Source: Nemertoderma westbladi
Lineage: Eukaryota > Xenacoelomorpha > Nemertodermatida > Nemertodermatidae
Direction: 5' to 3'
DNA: 60,000 nt
Assembly (NCBI GenBank): GCA_032718475.1
Contig: JAUCBJ010002942.1
Coordinates: 1-60,000 of the forward strand
Shown here: positions 44,560 through 53,582 of the stretch, one piece after another
Position numbering within the stretch: the first letter of the stretch is position 1
How the letters are laid out: the number at the start of each line of letters is the position of its first letter
Notes under the pieces: generated by a model
What the model was told of the DNA's origin: nothing
Database searches by the model: none
Seen by the model: only the letters and a program-made list of their open reading frames with translations
Made by a program: the position numbers and the translations under genes

Positions 44560-45135
44560 GGTGAAGGAATACGAAGGCCTGGTCTTTAATTAAAATAGAG
44601 TTGGAAAAATTGATGCTGACCCAGTGTGTCTAAACTACAAGAACAATTTTACACCTGTGCAACCAAGATTTCACAACATTCCCATACATTACCAAGAACA
44701 AGTAAGTGAGCTCCTAGGATTTCTCAGGCAATAAGGCGTTATAACAGATGTCGACCCGCGAAAGTAGTATCCCATTATAATGAATGCAGTAATCACAGAC
44801 AATAAAATGTCCAAATCAGAATGAATATTGATAACACTCCATGTAATAAAGGAATGCAAAGGACAAAATTCCATGTGCAGACCCCACAAGAAATCCGACA
44901 TGATCTCAAGGAAGCCAAGATCTTTACAGAAATGGATATGGGTTGGGGCTTCCTCCAACTCAGTCTTGAAACATCAAAGGAGAAAGCAATCTTTCAAAAT
45001 CATGAAGGAATTTACTGCATGGAAAGATTATACTTTGGCCCAACATCCTCTTCTGGAATATTCCATAGTGAAGTAAGAAAGGCACTCAGTGGCTTGAAAG
45101 GCGTCACAAATCTACATGAGAACATCCTAGTATAG
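44560..45135 (+). pseudogene. gypsy reverse transcriptase remnant
   Basis: RT landmarks appear in shifted frames: FTEMDMGWGFLQLSLETSK (first catalytic Asp retained), LYFGPTSSSGIFHSEVRKAL and GVTNLHENILV. In the last, the usual YxDD active-site box has become HEN, so both catalytic aspartates are gone. Confidence 0.8.
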
Positions 45136-45236
45136 TACAGAACCTAGAAGAACACTACGAAAATCTGAAAGCATGCCTAAAGAGGTTTGCAGAAAAGGGC
45201 ATTGAACTAAAAAAAAAAAGCAAGTCAACATATTGC

Positions 45237-46123
45237 ATGATGGAAATTCAGTGGTTTGGAAGAACTTTCACATCATCCGGTGTGGCAGCGGACAGAAACA
45301 AAATCGATTTAATTATTGAAAGGTGCCAACCAGCAACCATAGAAGACATAAGGTCATTCTTAATGGCATGCCAATATAATGCTAAGTTTACGTTTGATCA
45401 TCCTGCAATCCCCGAATCATATGCAGAGCTAACAAAACCATTAAGGGATCTTCTAAAAAAAGATTCCCACTTTAATTGGAAGGAAGAAAAAGAACGAGCA
45501 TATGCAAAGTTGACAACGATAATGAACACGTTGACCACTCTGTGACCTTACGACCCGCTCAAAAAGTCACACTATTTAGCAGATGCATCAGAAGAGGAAA
45601 TGCAAGCACGATAATGAACACGTTGACCACTCTGTGACCTTACGACCCGCTCAAAAAGTCACACTATTTAGCAGATGCATCAGAAGAGGAAATACAAGCG
45701 AGTCTCTATCAGGAAGAAAGTACAGGAAACTGGATACCAGTTGACCATACAAGTCGAGCACTCACCCCAACTGAGCACAACTACAGTCCCATAGAAAGGG
45801 AAAGTTTAGCACAGACCTGGGGCATGGAACAGTTCAGATGCTACCTCGTTGGCGCAACTTGCACAGCCTGGACCGATCACCAACCTATAGTTCAGATATA
45901 TAACAATACCAATAAGCCAACCGTGAAACGTATATCTCGTCTAAGAGACCGCATACAGGATCTCAAGTTCACAATGAAATACCTGCCAGGAAAGCAGATG
46001 CCTTGTGATCATGGCAGCAGACACCCCAATCCAATAAACCACTTAGTCATTGAAACTCAAGAGAAACTCGGATTTGATATTGGAACAGAAATATCTGTAC
46101 GCAAACTTGCTTTCAGCAATTAA
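45237..46123 (+). pseudogene. gypsy RT C-terminus and RNase H remnant
   Basis: The segment has WFGRTFTSSGVAADRNKID, FLMACQYNAKF and LADASEEEIQASLYQEES, then HTSRALTPTEHNYSPIERES, WTDHQPI and KYLPGKQMPCDHGSRHP. These are typical RT-connection and RNase H motifs. A perfect or near-perfect 92-bp direct duplication starting at 45516 and repeated at 45608 shifts the frame. Confidence 0.82.
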
Positions 46124-47504
46124 CCAGATGAAATAACTCAGGCACAACTAGAATCAGCTGCAAAACAAGATAAAGTCTATTCAAAAGCAATACACGCAGT
46201 TAAAAGGGGAAAAGAGAATGAAGTCCATAGCGCCTTCAAACAAATATGGTATGAACTCAGCATAATTGAAGGAATATTACACCGAGGAAATAAACTCATC
46301 ATTCCAGATGCGGAATCCTTCCCAGGTTCAGGAAATCTGCAGAAGACAATAATAGACGTAGCTCATGAGGGACACCCATGCATAAATACAATGAAAAGAC
46401 ACTTGCTTGAGAAGGTTTGGTTTCCTAACATGGACTCAATGGTGGAAGACAGGGTAGAAAAATGTCTCGGATGTCAGGCCACAACACCCTCCAAACAAAG
46501 AGACCCCCTCATACCAACCAAACCACCTCACTCTCCCTGGGAGAAATTATCTGCTGATCACTGGGGCCCCACTCCAGATTGGAAATACATTCTCATGGTG
46601 ATCGATGAACTGTCAAAGTATCCCGAGGTAGTTATAGTAAAGGGAACAAGTGCAAATGATAATATAGCTGCTTTTGATAGCATATTCTCTAGACATGGTT
46701 TCTGCAAATCTTTAAAGACAGAAAATGGACCTCCTTTTAATGGAGGCGACTCACACCCGCTCCAGCAATACTTCAAGTGAGCAGGAATCAGCCACCATCC
46801 AACACAGCCCAGATGACCCAGAAGCAAATGGGTTAGCAGAAGCCTTCATGAAGCACTGCACCAAAATTTGGCACTCATCCATCATAGAACACCGTGAACC
46901 ACAGGCTGAATTAAACAAACATCTCAGAATGTTTCGATCTACACCGCATCCAACAACCGGTCTCTTACCAGCAGAGGTGCTATTCGGTTGGAAAATGAGA
47001 AATCGACTACCGCAGCTAATGAGGAACGAAAGTAGACAGGACAACGAAGTTGAGAAAGCCAAAGAGAAGTCGGAAACTGAAAAGACCAAACAGAAGGCAC
47101 ATAAGGATAACAAACCATATGTCCGTGGTCACAGAATAGAGGTCGGAGACGAAATACTTTTCCAACAGAGGAAAACGAAAACTGATCCACCATATGATCC
47201 CAATTCCTACATAGCCACAGCTGTAATGGGGCATCAAATAAAAGGTAGACGGTATTCGAGAGAAATAACTAGGGATGCCCAGCGTTGGAAGAAAGTCAAA
47301 GTTGAACCTACCATCGATTACGATCAAATACGTATCAACGAGTTGCATCAACATCTCAATCAATATGGAAGTGACGATGAGATTGATCAGTCGAAGCACT
47401 TCTGTGCGACCAATCAAAACTCAGTGGTACCTGATGATCCCTCAAATCCAGAACCCAGGCGCTCTAATCGAGAACGGAGACAGCCAGACTGGTACAGGCC
47501 TTGA
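46124..47504 (+). pseudogene. gypsy integrase remnant
   Basis: The HHCC domain is visible (GHPCINTMKRHLLEKVWFPN ... CLGCQ). The catalytic core has SADHWGP (Asp), then KTENGPPF, where the second catalytic Asp is Glu, and EANGLAEAF (Glu) after a frameshift at about 46780. The C-terminal part continues to RRSNRERRQPDWYRP at 47504, the usual end of this family. Confidence 0.85.
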
Positions 47505-47785
47505 GAGGACTCTATGGACTCGAGCACCAAGACTCTATACATAGAAACCGTTTACTTGTGTCAGAGGTATCACTATTGTGTTTTTTACATTTGGTTGAGG
47601 GTAAATTTCATGCAAGTGTAACATGGTCCCTTTTTAGTGATTAAGATACAGTCTTTCGTAAGTCTGATACTGACAGAAACCTATTTGTATTTGATACTTG
47701 ATACGGGTACTACATCGTATCTACATGATTCATTACAGATGGGTATAGCTGGTATAGCTTGAATTTCTTCTTTCTTTGGAAGTTC
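47505..47785. other. Non-coding stretch, no gene seen
   Basis: This may include the remains of a gypsy 3' LTR, but no matching 5' copy was found. Confidence 0.35.
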
Positions 47786-47962
47786 AAGTTGTTCTAAGGG
47801 AAGCGTCAGTAGTTCTAAAGATAAACGTCAGTAATTCTAAAGAGAAGCTTTTGTAGTTCTAAATAAATAAATTGGAGTTGAGCTGTTAATGCAACTGTAA
47901 TTAAAGATGTAATATTATGGTTTTGTTCAGAAATGGAAAAATGAGAAAGCGCGTCACCGGGG

Positions 47963-48026
47963 GTTGAACCAGCGCTATACGTACGTTTCAGCCTATCAGG
48001 CCTCATCAGTAGCGCTAACCAGTTCA
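47963..48026 (-). ncRNA. Candidate type I hammerhead ribozyme, copy 1
   Basis: On the minus strand the order is: stem I outer strand TGAAC; loop TGGTT; inner strand AGCGCTA; core CTGATGA; stem II GGCC with loop TGATA and GGCT; core GAAA (last A pairs into stem III); then CGT and ACGT of a minimal stem III; GTA as the cleavage triplet; and stem I return strands TAGCGCT and GTTCA. The inner stem I has seven perfect pairs and the outer five. All invariant core bases are present. The predicted cut is after the A of GTA. A very short stem III is typical of type I hammerheads in animal retroelements, which act as dimers. The A/B-box-like words (TGGCTGAACTGG, GGTTCAACCCC) overlap stem I and may be coincidental. 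Confidence 0.72.
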
Positions 48027-48437
48027 GCCACTTGTCCCTGACATTCACATCCCACCTAATCAACTTCTATTGAACAGGCAGTCTTAAGTTGCATATCCTA
48101 TCTCGAACACCGGACCTACCGGCCTCAAGTATGTTAGAGTGAAACAGGAGGAAAGTACAAATAAATAAATATTCAGCTCGAGTCAGCTCGACAAAACCAT
48201 AATATTACATCTTGAATTACAGTTGCATTAACAGCTCAACTCCATTTTATTTATTTAATATCACCTGGCAGCAATACTCGAGCTGAATATTTATTTATTT
48301 GTACTTTCCTTTCCTCCTGTTTCACTCTCTAACATACTTGAGGCCGGTAGGTCCGGTGTTCGAGATAGGATATGCAACTTAAGACTGCCTGTTCAATAGA
48401 AGTTGATTAGGTGGGATGTGAATGTCAGGGACAAATG

Positions 48438-48503
48438 GCTGAACTGGTTAGCGGTACTGATGAGGCCTGATAGGCTGAAACGTACGTATAGCGCTGTTTC
48501 ATC
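48438..48503 (+). ncRNA. Candidate type I hammerhead ribozyme, copy 2 (slightly eroded)
   Basis: The same motif is present on the plus strand. Core CTGATGA lies at 48457-48463, stem II GGCC-TGATA-GGCT at 48464-48476, GAAA at 48477-48480, and the minimal stem III and GTA up to 48488. Stem I inner strands AGCGGTA and TAGCGCT now have one mismatch, and the outer strand (GTTTCA) has an extra base. Core and stem II are unchanged. Cleavage would fall between 48488 and 48489. Confidence 0.65.
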
Positions 48504-49268
48504 CCCCGGTGACGCGCTTTCTCATTTTTTCCATTTCTCAACAAAACCATAATATTACATCTTGAATTACAGTTGCATTAAAAGCTCAACTCCAATTTAT
48601 TTATTTAATATCACCTGGCAGCAATACTCGAGCTGAATATTTATTTATTTGTATTTTCCTCCTGTTTCACTCTAACATACTTGAGGCCGGTAGGTCCGCT
48701 GTTAGAGATAGGATATACAACTTAAGACTGCCTGTTCAATAGAAGTGGATTAGGTGGGATAGTGAATGTCAGGGACAAGTGGCTAAACTGGTTAGCGTTC
48801 TAAAGATAAACCTCAGTCGTTCTAAAGAGAAATGTCAGTAGTTCTAAAGAGAAACCTTATTAGTTCTAAAGAGGAACCTCAGTCGTTCTAAAGAGAAATG
48901 TCAGTAGTTCTAAAGAGAAACCTCATTAGTTCTAAAGAGGAACCTCATTCGTTCTAAAGAGAAATGTCAGTAGTTCTAAAGAGAAACCTCATTAGTTCGA
49001 AAGAGGAACCTCAGTCGTTCTAAAGAGAAATGTCATTAGTTCTAAAGAGAAATGTCATTAGTTCTAAAGAGGAACCTCATTCGTTCTAAAGAGAAATGTC
49101 AGTAGTTCTAAAGAGAAACCTCATTAGTTCTAAAGAGGAACCTCAGTCGTTCTAAAGAGAAATCTCATTAGTTCTAAAGAGAAATGTCATTAGTTCTAAA
49201 GAGAGACGTCAGTAGATCTAATGAGAAACGTCAGTAGATCTAATGAGAAACGTCAGTAGATCTAAAGA

Positions 49269-49659
49269 GCTTGGATAGATAAGATGAATAGGTAGTCTAC
49301 TTTTATTATGTAACGTACTACAATCTCCAGTTGTGTGCAATGGTATATATACTATTACATATTAAGAGGTACCTTTGTTTTTTTATTTATCACTGTAGAT
49401 AGATTCCACTGCTGCGTAATCAAAATGTACAGTAAAATATACAATTTTATAGTTAGTAATTGTGCAAAATAGTTTTTAGAACATCATTTTATATTTATAC
49501 AACCACTTATTGAAAAACAAACGTTTTTGATGTACCACATTATATTATTATAATGAATAACAATTTATATTTTCATGTCATTTTATAAAATTAATAGTAT
49601 ATCAGTCATCAGTAATTTGAATATAAATTTATTATTTGGTATCATAGCAGTCGATTCTA
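49269..49659. other. Non-coding 3' flank of prominin-like copy 1
   Basis: This is AT-rich sequence that probably includes the 3' untranslated region of the minus-strand prominin-like gene. TTTATT words (AATAAA on the minus strand) occur several times, so the polyadenylation site cannot be fixed. Confidence 0.4.
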
Positions 49660-49775
49660 GATTTTGTTTAAGAGGGGTCGTCATTTCCCATATAATTGTT
49701 TTTTGTTTAAGAGGGGTCGTCATTTCCCATATAATTGTTTTTAGTTTAAGAGGGGTCATCATATCCCACAGAATC
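49660..49775 (-). repeat. Three tandem copies of the prominin stop-codon region
   Basis: TTTAAGAGGGGTC(G/A)TCAT(T/A)TCCCA occurs three times at about 38-bp spacing. The copy nearest the gene encodes the real C-terminus (YDDPS, stop at 49746-49748). The other two lie just downstream of the stop and are absent next to copy 2 of the gene. It is a small local duplication of the last codons. Confidence 0.88.
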
Positions 49776-52301
49776 TTTTTTCATCTTCCTATAATGTTTT
49801 GATGTTATGATGAGAAACACCATGGCAACAATGGTTGAAACAGCGATCCACCCAGTAGCGAACCACATCCCGTTGATTGTTGTCAGTGTTCCAGAACATA
49901 TGGATCCAGCCACACCCCGGTAAACATTCCATATTGGCAAACATTTGGCAAACTCTGTTTTTATCACCGAATCCTTGTCAGCCAGCACATGGTTCATGAA
50001 GGCACCGAGGTAGCCTTGGAAATCAGTTAGGATTGTATCAAAAACTGGGCAATTATTTGTAGCTGGACATTTGGCTATTAAACCAGCTTTCTCGCCATCT
50101 AGATTCGCCTTGAACGTTGTTGTTTGTGTCTTGAATATGCCTGATGCTGTAGTATAAGCGTCATACGCGGTCTTTGCTGCATCTTTCTTACTTTTCGCTG
50201 TTGCCCCTTCAATAGTTGCGATACTCAACAGACTGGCATATATCGGATCAACTTCTACATTTTTCTCCCCATGAGCTCCACCAGGACTGATAGTGAAATC
50301 CATCACTTTTCCGACAATAGTTGCAGCGGGGGCGGCGCCATCAGCAAATTCAATTCCATCGCCCAGTGCATTACAATCAGTAACTGGTGTATGGTGAGTA
50401 GCTAAGTCAACACATTCCCCATAATTAAAGATGCCTTTAATTGCAAATTGATTGAAAATAGAAATGAAAAGGGGAGGGGTACCCGTTTCAATTGTATTTA
50501 AATTATCAAACACAGGGTCCCCAGCTGAGCCATATATATTTGGTGAACCTGCTAAAAAAGTAACCAGTGACGATTTGGCTGCATCAAAGCCACTCGAGGC
50601 CTGGCCCATTATCGCCGCAGGGTCTATGGTTGATTCAATAGATTTCATTGCATCCATGTTTCCTAACGACAGCGCTTCATAAATACCTTTGTTTTCTTTG
50701 CATCCGTTAATCGTGTTTAAAATTCCGCCACCAGGGACAATACCAGCCAGCGGGTCAGGAAAGGCTGGGGGATTTCCACTAAAAATGTCTTCAATAATTT
50801 TTCCTGATTCTAGATCCGAGCAAATCGCAGAGAATGGAACTAATATGGTAAATGGCATGACTGTGAGGAACATGAGTAGCCAAACAATGAATACTCCAAA
50901 TATTATGGCAATTGGCATCATCAAACATCCACCACAGTCGCTCAACATGTTACGTTTGGTGGGTTTAACTTTTCGGTAGCCAATAAGGCCTAGCAGAAAT
51001 CCAACCAATGATAACACTGGTATAAGAGCACCAAGGGCGAATAGGCCCAGTCCTATATAAGTCCGATATGGATCTATGGCACCTATGCTGTCACCTATTG
51101 ATGATACCTGTTGGAACATATCAAACATGGAATTCATGCTATCTATTGATGATGTCACAGATGTTAACATGCTGCTGATGTCTACATTGTCAATGGCGGT
51201 TTTGGCAGTCGCAATTCCAGCGGTAACTTGTGTATGTATATCTCCACCATATGTATCTGCAATCGATTTAAACGTTGGAGCAGGTGGTGTAGTAATCGAA
51301 TTCACAGTCGGAATACTTAATGGCATTATTGAAGTCATTGAAGTTAAACTCTTCAGAGGTTCTATAACGGGATTTTTTAGAGTGGCACAACATGCCAATC
51401 CTGTTATTTTGTCCGTTTCGGTTTTAATCTTCATCAGGGCATCATTGTACGCCGTCATGTAATCAGTGTATTTTGTCATAAAATCATCGAAACTAGCTTG
51501 AAACGTTTTGGCTTCTGCCGTGTAGGTATTCACATGGGTATCTATCGCAGAAACAGATACAAGTAGCGGGTTAGCTAAAACAACGCCAGTTTCATCTAAT
51601 TTGATTTTAAACCAATTTTTGAAGTCGCTGAACTGAGTGCCAAGAAGCCACTCGAGTTGACTTACAGTGTTGGTTACGAAACTCATCATGTCAGAAGGAA
51701 CATCTGTTCCTAGGACTTGCAGCAGGTTTGATGGAACTTGAGCTGTCATCACCTCATTGTTCTTGTAAGCGAGAGCAGCTCCTGTCAACGCGATAACAAG
51801 AACACCGATTGTTATCAATGTCAACACCAAGCAGATGAGAAAATTTGAATCGCTTTGCTTCATATTACCACCACACTTTCCGCAACATCTACAACAACAA
51901 AATGCCGAGCAAATTGGACACCAGAAAGTGATTACCAGAATTCCTAAAGCAACTCCTATAAGGTATCCAAGGAATGATACCACTTGTTTCTGTAGCAGTG
52001 GCATGATTTTGCTTGAATCAATTCCACCACCATTCATCATCGGACCCACAAGATCAGTCATGATGTCTTTTGTGGGAAGCTCTTTAATTGACATGGAAAC
52101 CATTAGGTTTACCATATCGTAGTACGGTGCCATGGAGCCAAAATCGTTCGTTAATGTCTCGTCTGTGAGCTTGTAGGCTTTCTCTGGAGATGGAAGCGGG
52201 GCGAAGACAGGATTACCAGCTGCATCACTGGTTACTGTCGTGGATGAAACGGTTGCAGCCATTGTGGCAACTAAACATATTGAAAACCACTGAGTCCCCA
52301 T
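49746..52301 (-). CDS. Prominin-like five-pass membrane protein, copy 1, intronless
   Basis: The protein has 851 codons from ATG 52301; an in-frame ATG 16 codons upstream (52349) is less likely because MGTQWFSICLVATMAATVSS is a good signal peptide. Topology by hydrophobicity: signal 1-20; TM1 about 107-127; Cys-rich cytoplasmic loop 128-145 (CPICSAFCCCRCCGKCGG); TM2 154-178; extracellular loop 1 to 414; TM3 415-441; TM4 460-487; extracellular loop 2 to about 808; TM5 811-834; short tail ending YDDPS. Five helices, two large loops, the Cys cluster after TM1 and the length (human PROM1 is 865) are prominin hallmarks. Prominins organise plasma-membrane protrusions, cilia and photoreceptor discs. 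Vertebrate PROM genes have over 20 exons; this one has none interrupting the frame, so a retrocopy origin is possible. Confidence 0.82.
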   Translation of the reverse strand: MGTQWFSICLVATMAATVSSTTVTSDAAGNPVFAPLPSPEKAYKLTDETLTNDFGSMAPYYDMVNLMVSMSIKELPTKDIMTDLVGPMMNGGGIDSSKIMPLLQKQVVSFLGYLIGVALGILVITFWCPICSAFCCCRCCGKCGGNMKQSDSNFLICLVLTLITIGVLVIALTGAALAYKNNEVMTAQVPSNLLQVLGTDVPSDMMSFVTNTVSQLEWLLGTQFSDFKNWFKIKLDETGVVLANPLLVSVSAIDTHVNTYTAEAKTFQASFDDFMTKYTDYMTAYNDALMKIKTETDKITGLACCATLKNPVIEPLKSLTSMTSIMPLSIPTVNSITTPPAPTFKSIADTYGGDIHTQVTAGIATAKTAIDNVDISSMLTSVTSSIDSMNSMFDMFQQVSSIGDSIGAIDPYRTYIGLGLFALGALIPVLSLVGFLLGLIGYRKVKPTKRNMLSDCGGCLMMPIAIIFGVFIVWLLMFLTVMPFTILVPFSAICSDLESGKIIEDIFSGNPPAFPDPLAGIVPGGGILNTINGCKENKGIYEALSLGNMDAMKSIESTIDPAAIMGQASSGFDAAKSSLVTFLAGSPNIYGSAGDPVFDNLNTIETGTPPLFISIFNQFAIKGIFNYGECVDLATHHTPVTDCNALGDGIEFADGAAPAATIVGKVMDFTISPGGAHGEKNVEVDPIYASLLSIATIEGATAKSKKDAAKTAYDAYTTASGIFKTQTTTFKANLDGEKAGLIAKCPATNNCPVFDTILTDFQGYLGAFMNHVLADKDSVIKTEFAKCLPIWNVYRGVAGSICSGTLTTINGMWFATGWIAVSTIVAMVFLIITSKHYRKMKKDSVGYDDPS

Positions 52302-52929
52302 ATTTTTTTGCACAAAAAATAAATTATATTGTGTGCTGATTGTTAACATTTATCATATCTGACAAAAAATTAATAAAGTTGTGAGCTGATTAAACTCGAG
52401 AACTGACATTTATATGACTTAATTAATGGGAGTATTTATCAGGTATATAACAATCTCCTGATGGTTGAATGTGAACTTAGGTTAATCCAAGCCTAAATAA
52501 TTACTACTATTACTATATACCGGTTAATTGAAAAATTAACCAGAAATGCCAACGATAGCCGAGTTTAGCTAATTAGAAAATTAATTTATTGTACTGAATT
52601 AATTAGTGAGCCTATGGCTAAGTAACAAATAATTTCAATTCACTCCCATAGATTAAACAAAGAGTCTGTGATATAAGTTTATTAATCCACATCACGATGT
52701 GTAGATTTTTACAGCACAATACGACTATTGTTCAACCTTCTTTTGTTATTCAAGATATTAGGTTCACTCCAATGTACGATAAAGATCCATACATAGAACA
52801 CATTAGTTATAGGATTACTAATATTACCAAAGATGTATAGATAAATACAATTGGAGCGACACAGATTACAAGAAAAAAATACAAAGGGGTTCTGGCGTCA
52901 TTTTCTCAAACTTAACCATACGGTGTTAT
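52302..52929. other. Upstream region of prominin-like copy 1
   Basis: No other gene is seen. This AT-rich sequence should hold the promoter and 5' leader of the minus-strand gene; no clear TATA box or initiator stands out. Confidence 0.4.
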
Positions 52930-53205
52930 AGTAAACAGAGACAGGGGGGGAAACTGGACGCGAAAACCCGCCTTGGCTAATTAATATCCCGCCTCAATGT
53001 TAAATTCTCAATTTAGGGAAAGGAGCAGGTTACAGTGGTACTATAATTTAACCCAAACAATAAACTAAACACAATATAACAGGTTACAGTTTTAGTTTTG
53101 AGAGTAATCAGCTGTTATTTGTGTCGAATTACCCCTGGAGAGGGATGTATTTTTATTGCGTCCAGTTTACCCCCCCCCCCCCCCCCCCCCCCATCTCAGT
53201 AAACA
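52930..53205. mobile_element. hAT-like MITE, copy 3, with 8-bp target duplication
   Basis: AGTAAACA at 52930-52937 is repeated at 53198-53205. The 260-bp element has GAGACAGGGGGG / CCCCCCATCTC ends, the inner pair AAACTGGACGCG and TTGCGTCCAGTTT, and the same GGGAAAGGAGCAGGTTACAG core as copies 1 and 2. Here the right-hand C run is expanded (about 22 C) and the left G run is short (7), the opposite of copy 1. Confidence 0.88.
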
Positions 53206-53582
53206 ATAATATGATAGCGACGGTTGCATAGTAATGCAATTCAAATGTAAAGAATTTGTGAATATGTAAAGAAAGATCTGTGTGCTATGCATATCAACAA
53301 TAATGACGGAGTTTAGGACAAAGTAAGATTCATCACATTATAGTCGAGTAAGGTTCACACTTTATGGATAGTATAATTGTCAGCTCTCTCATGAACGAAC
53401 ATAGTACATATAACGCCAAGATCACCATTTGTACGAAATATCAAAGGAGTGAAGTTCCCATGATGTACCCCTAATACTCGCTCCAATTATTGTTAATTTT
53501 CTACTGGCATTTAGACACCTTGTTCCTTTCTTATTAAATGAGTACTTTTAAAGACAATATATATATAAGATATATACAATAT
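53206..53582. other. Non-coding stretch, no gene seen
   Basis: There is no coding frame or recognised repeat; a TATATATATAAGATATATAC patch lies just before the 112-bp array. Confidence 0.4.

Larger units (their letters stand above)
42480..47504 (+). mobile_element. Decayed Ty3/gypsy retrotransposon
   Basis: Gag, protease, RT, RNase H and integrase follow in gypsy order on the plus strand over 5 kb, broken by many stops and shifts. A LINE fragment is inserted in the protease region (43487-44210), and a 92-bp tandem duplication lies in the RNase H region (45516-45699). The RT catalytic box and one integrase catalytic Asp are lost. LTRs were not identified. The copy is old and inactive. Confidence 0.88.
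47864..48797. mobile_element. Hammerhead-ribozyme-bearing element: one inverted plus 1.7 tandem 350-bp units
   Basis: The right part consists of two head-to-tail units (48191-48540, 350 bp; 48541-48797, truncated). The left part (47864 to about 48183) is a copy of the same unit in reverse. Each complete unit contains a candidate type I hammerhead motif. No protein is encoded. Inverted-plus-tandem arrangement and a hammerhead in each unit recall the terminal repeats of Penelope-like elements and animal retrozymes. The outermost right unit stops within the first strand of ribozyme stem I (GGTTAGCG). The element sits inside the 22-bp array with TTCTAAA on both sides. Confidence 0.75.
47786..49268 (+). 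repeat. 22-bp TTCTAAAGAGAAACCTCAGTA minisatellite, split by an insertion
   Basis: Units of about 22 bp (GTTCTAAAGAGAAACCTCATTA and variants with GTCAGTAG, GTCATTAG) occur at 47786-47863 and again at 48798-49268. The intervening 934 bp (47864-48797) is a separate element. The right part has about 21 units. Confidence 0.9.

Noticed and set aside
47941-48520. tRNA-derived SINE interpretation of the 350-bp unit (A-box-like TGGCTGAACTGG, B-box-like GGTTCAACCCC)
   Set aside because: These words are the two strands of hammerhead stem I and pair with each other. No tRNA cloverleaf or anticodon arm can be drawn, and there is no A-rich or LINE-like tail. Pol III transcription is not excluded, but it is not needed to explain the words.
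50452-52122. Several plus-strand frames of 76-128 codons across the prominin genes
   Set aside because: They are antisense shadows of the prominin coding sequence and occur at the same places in both gene copies.
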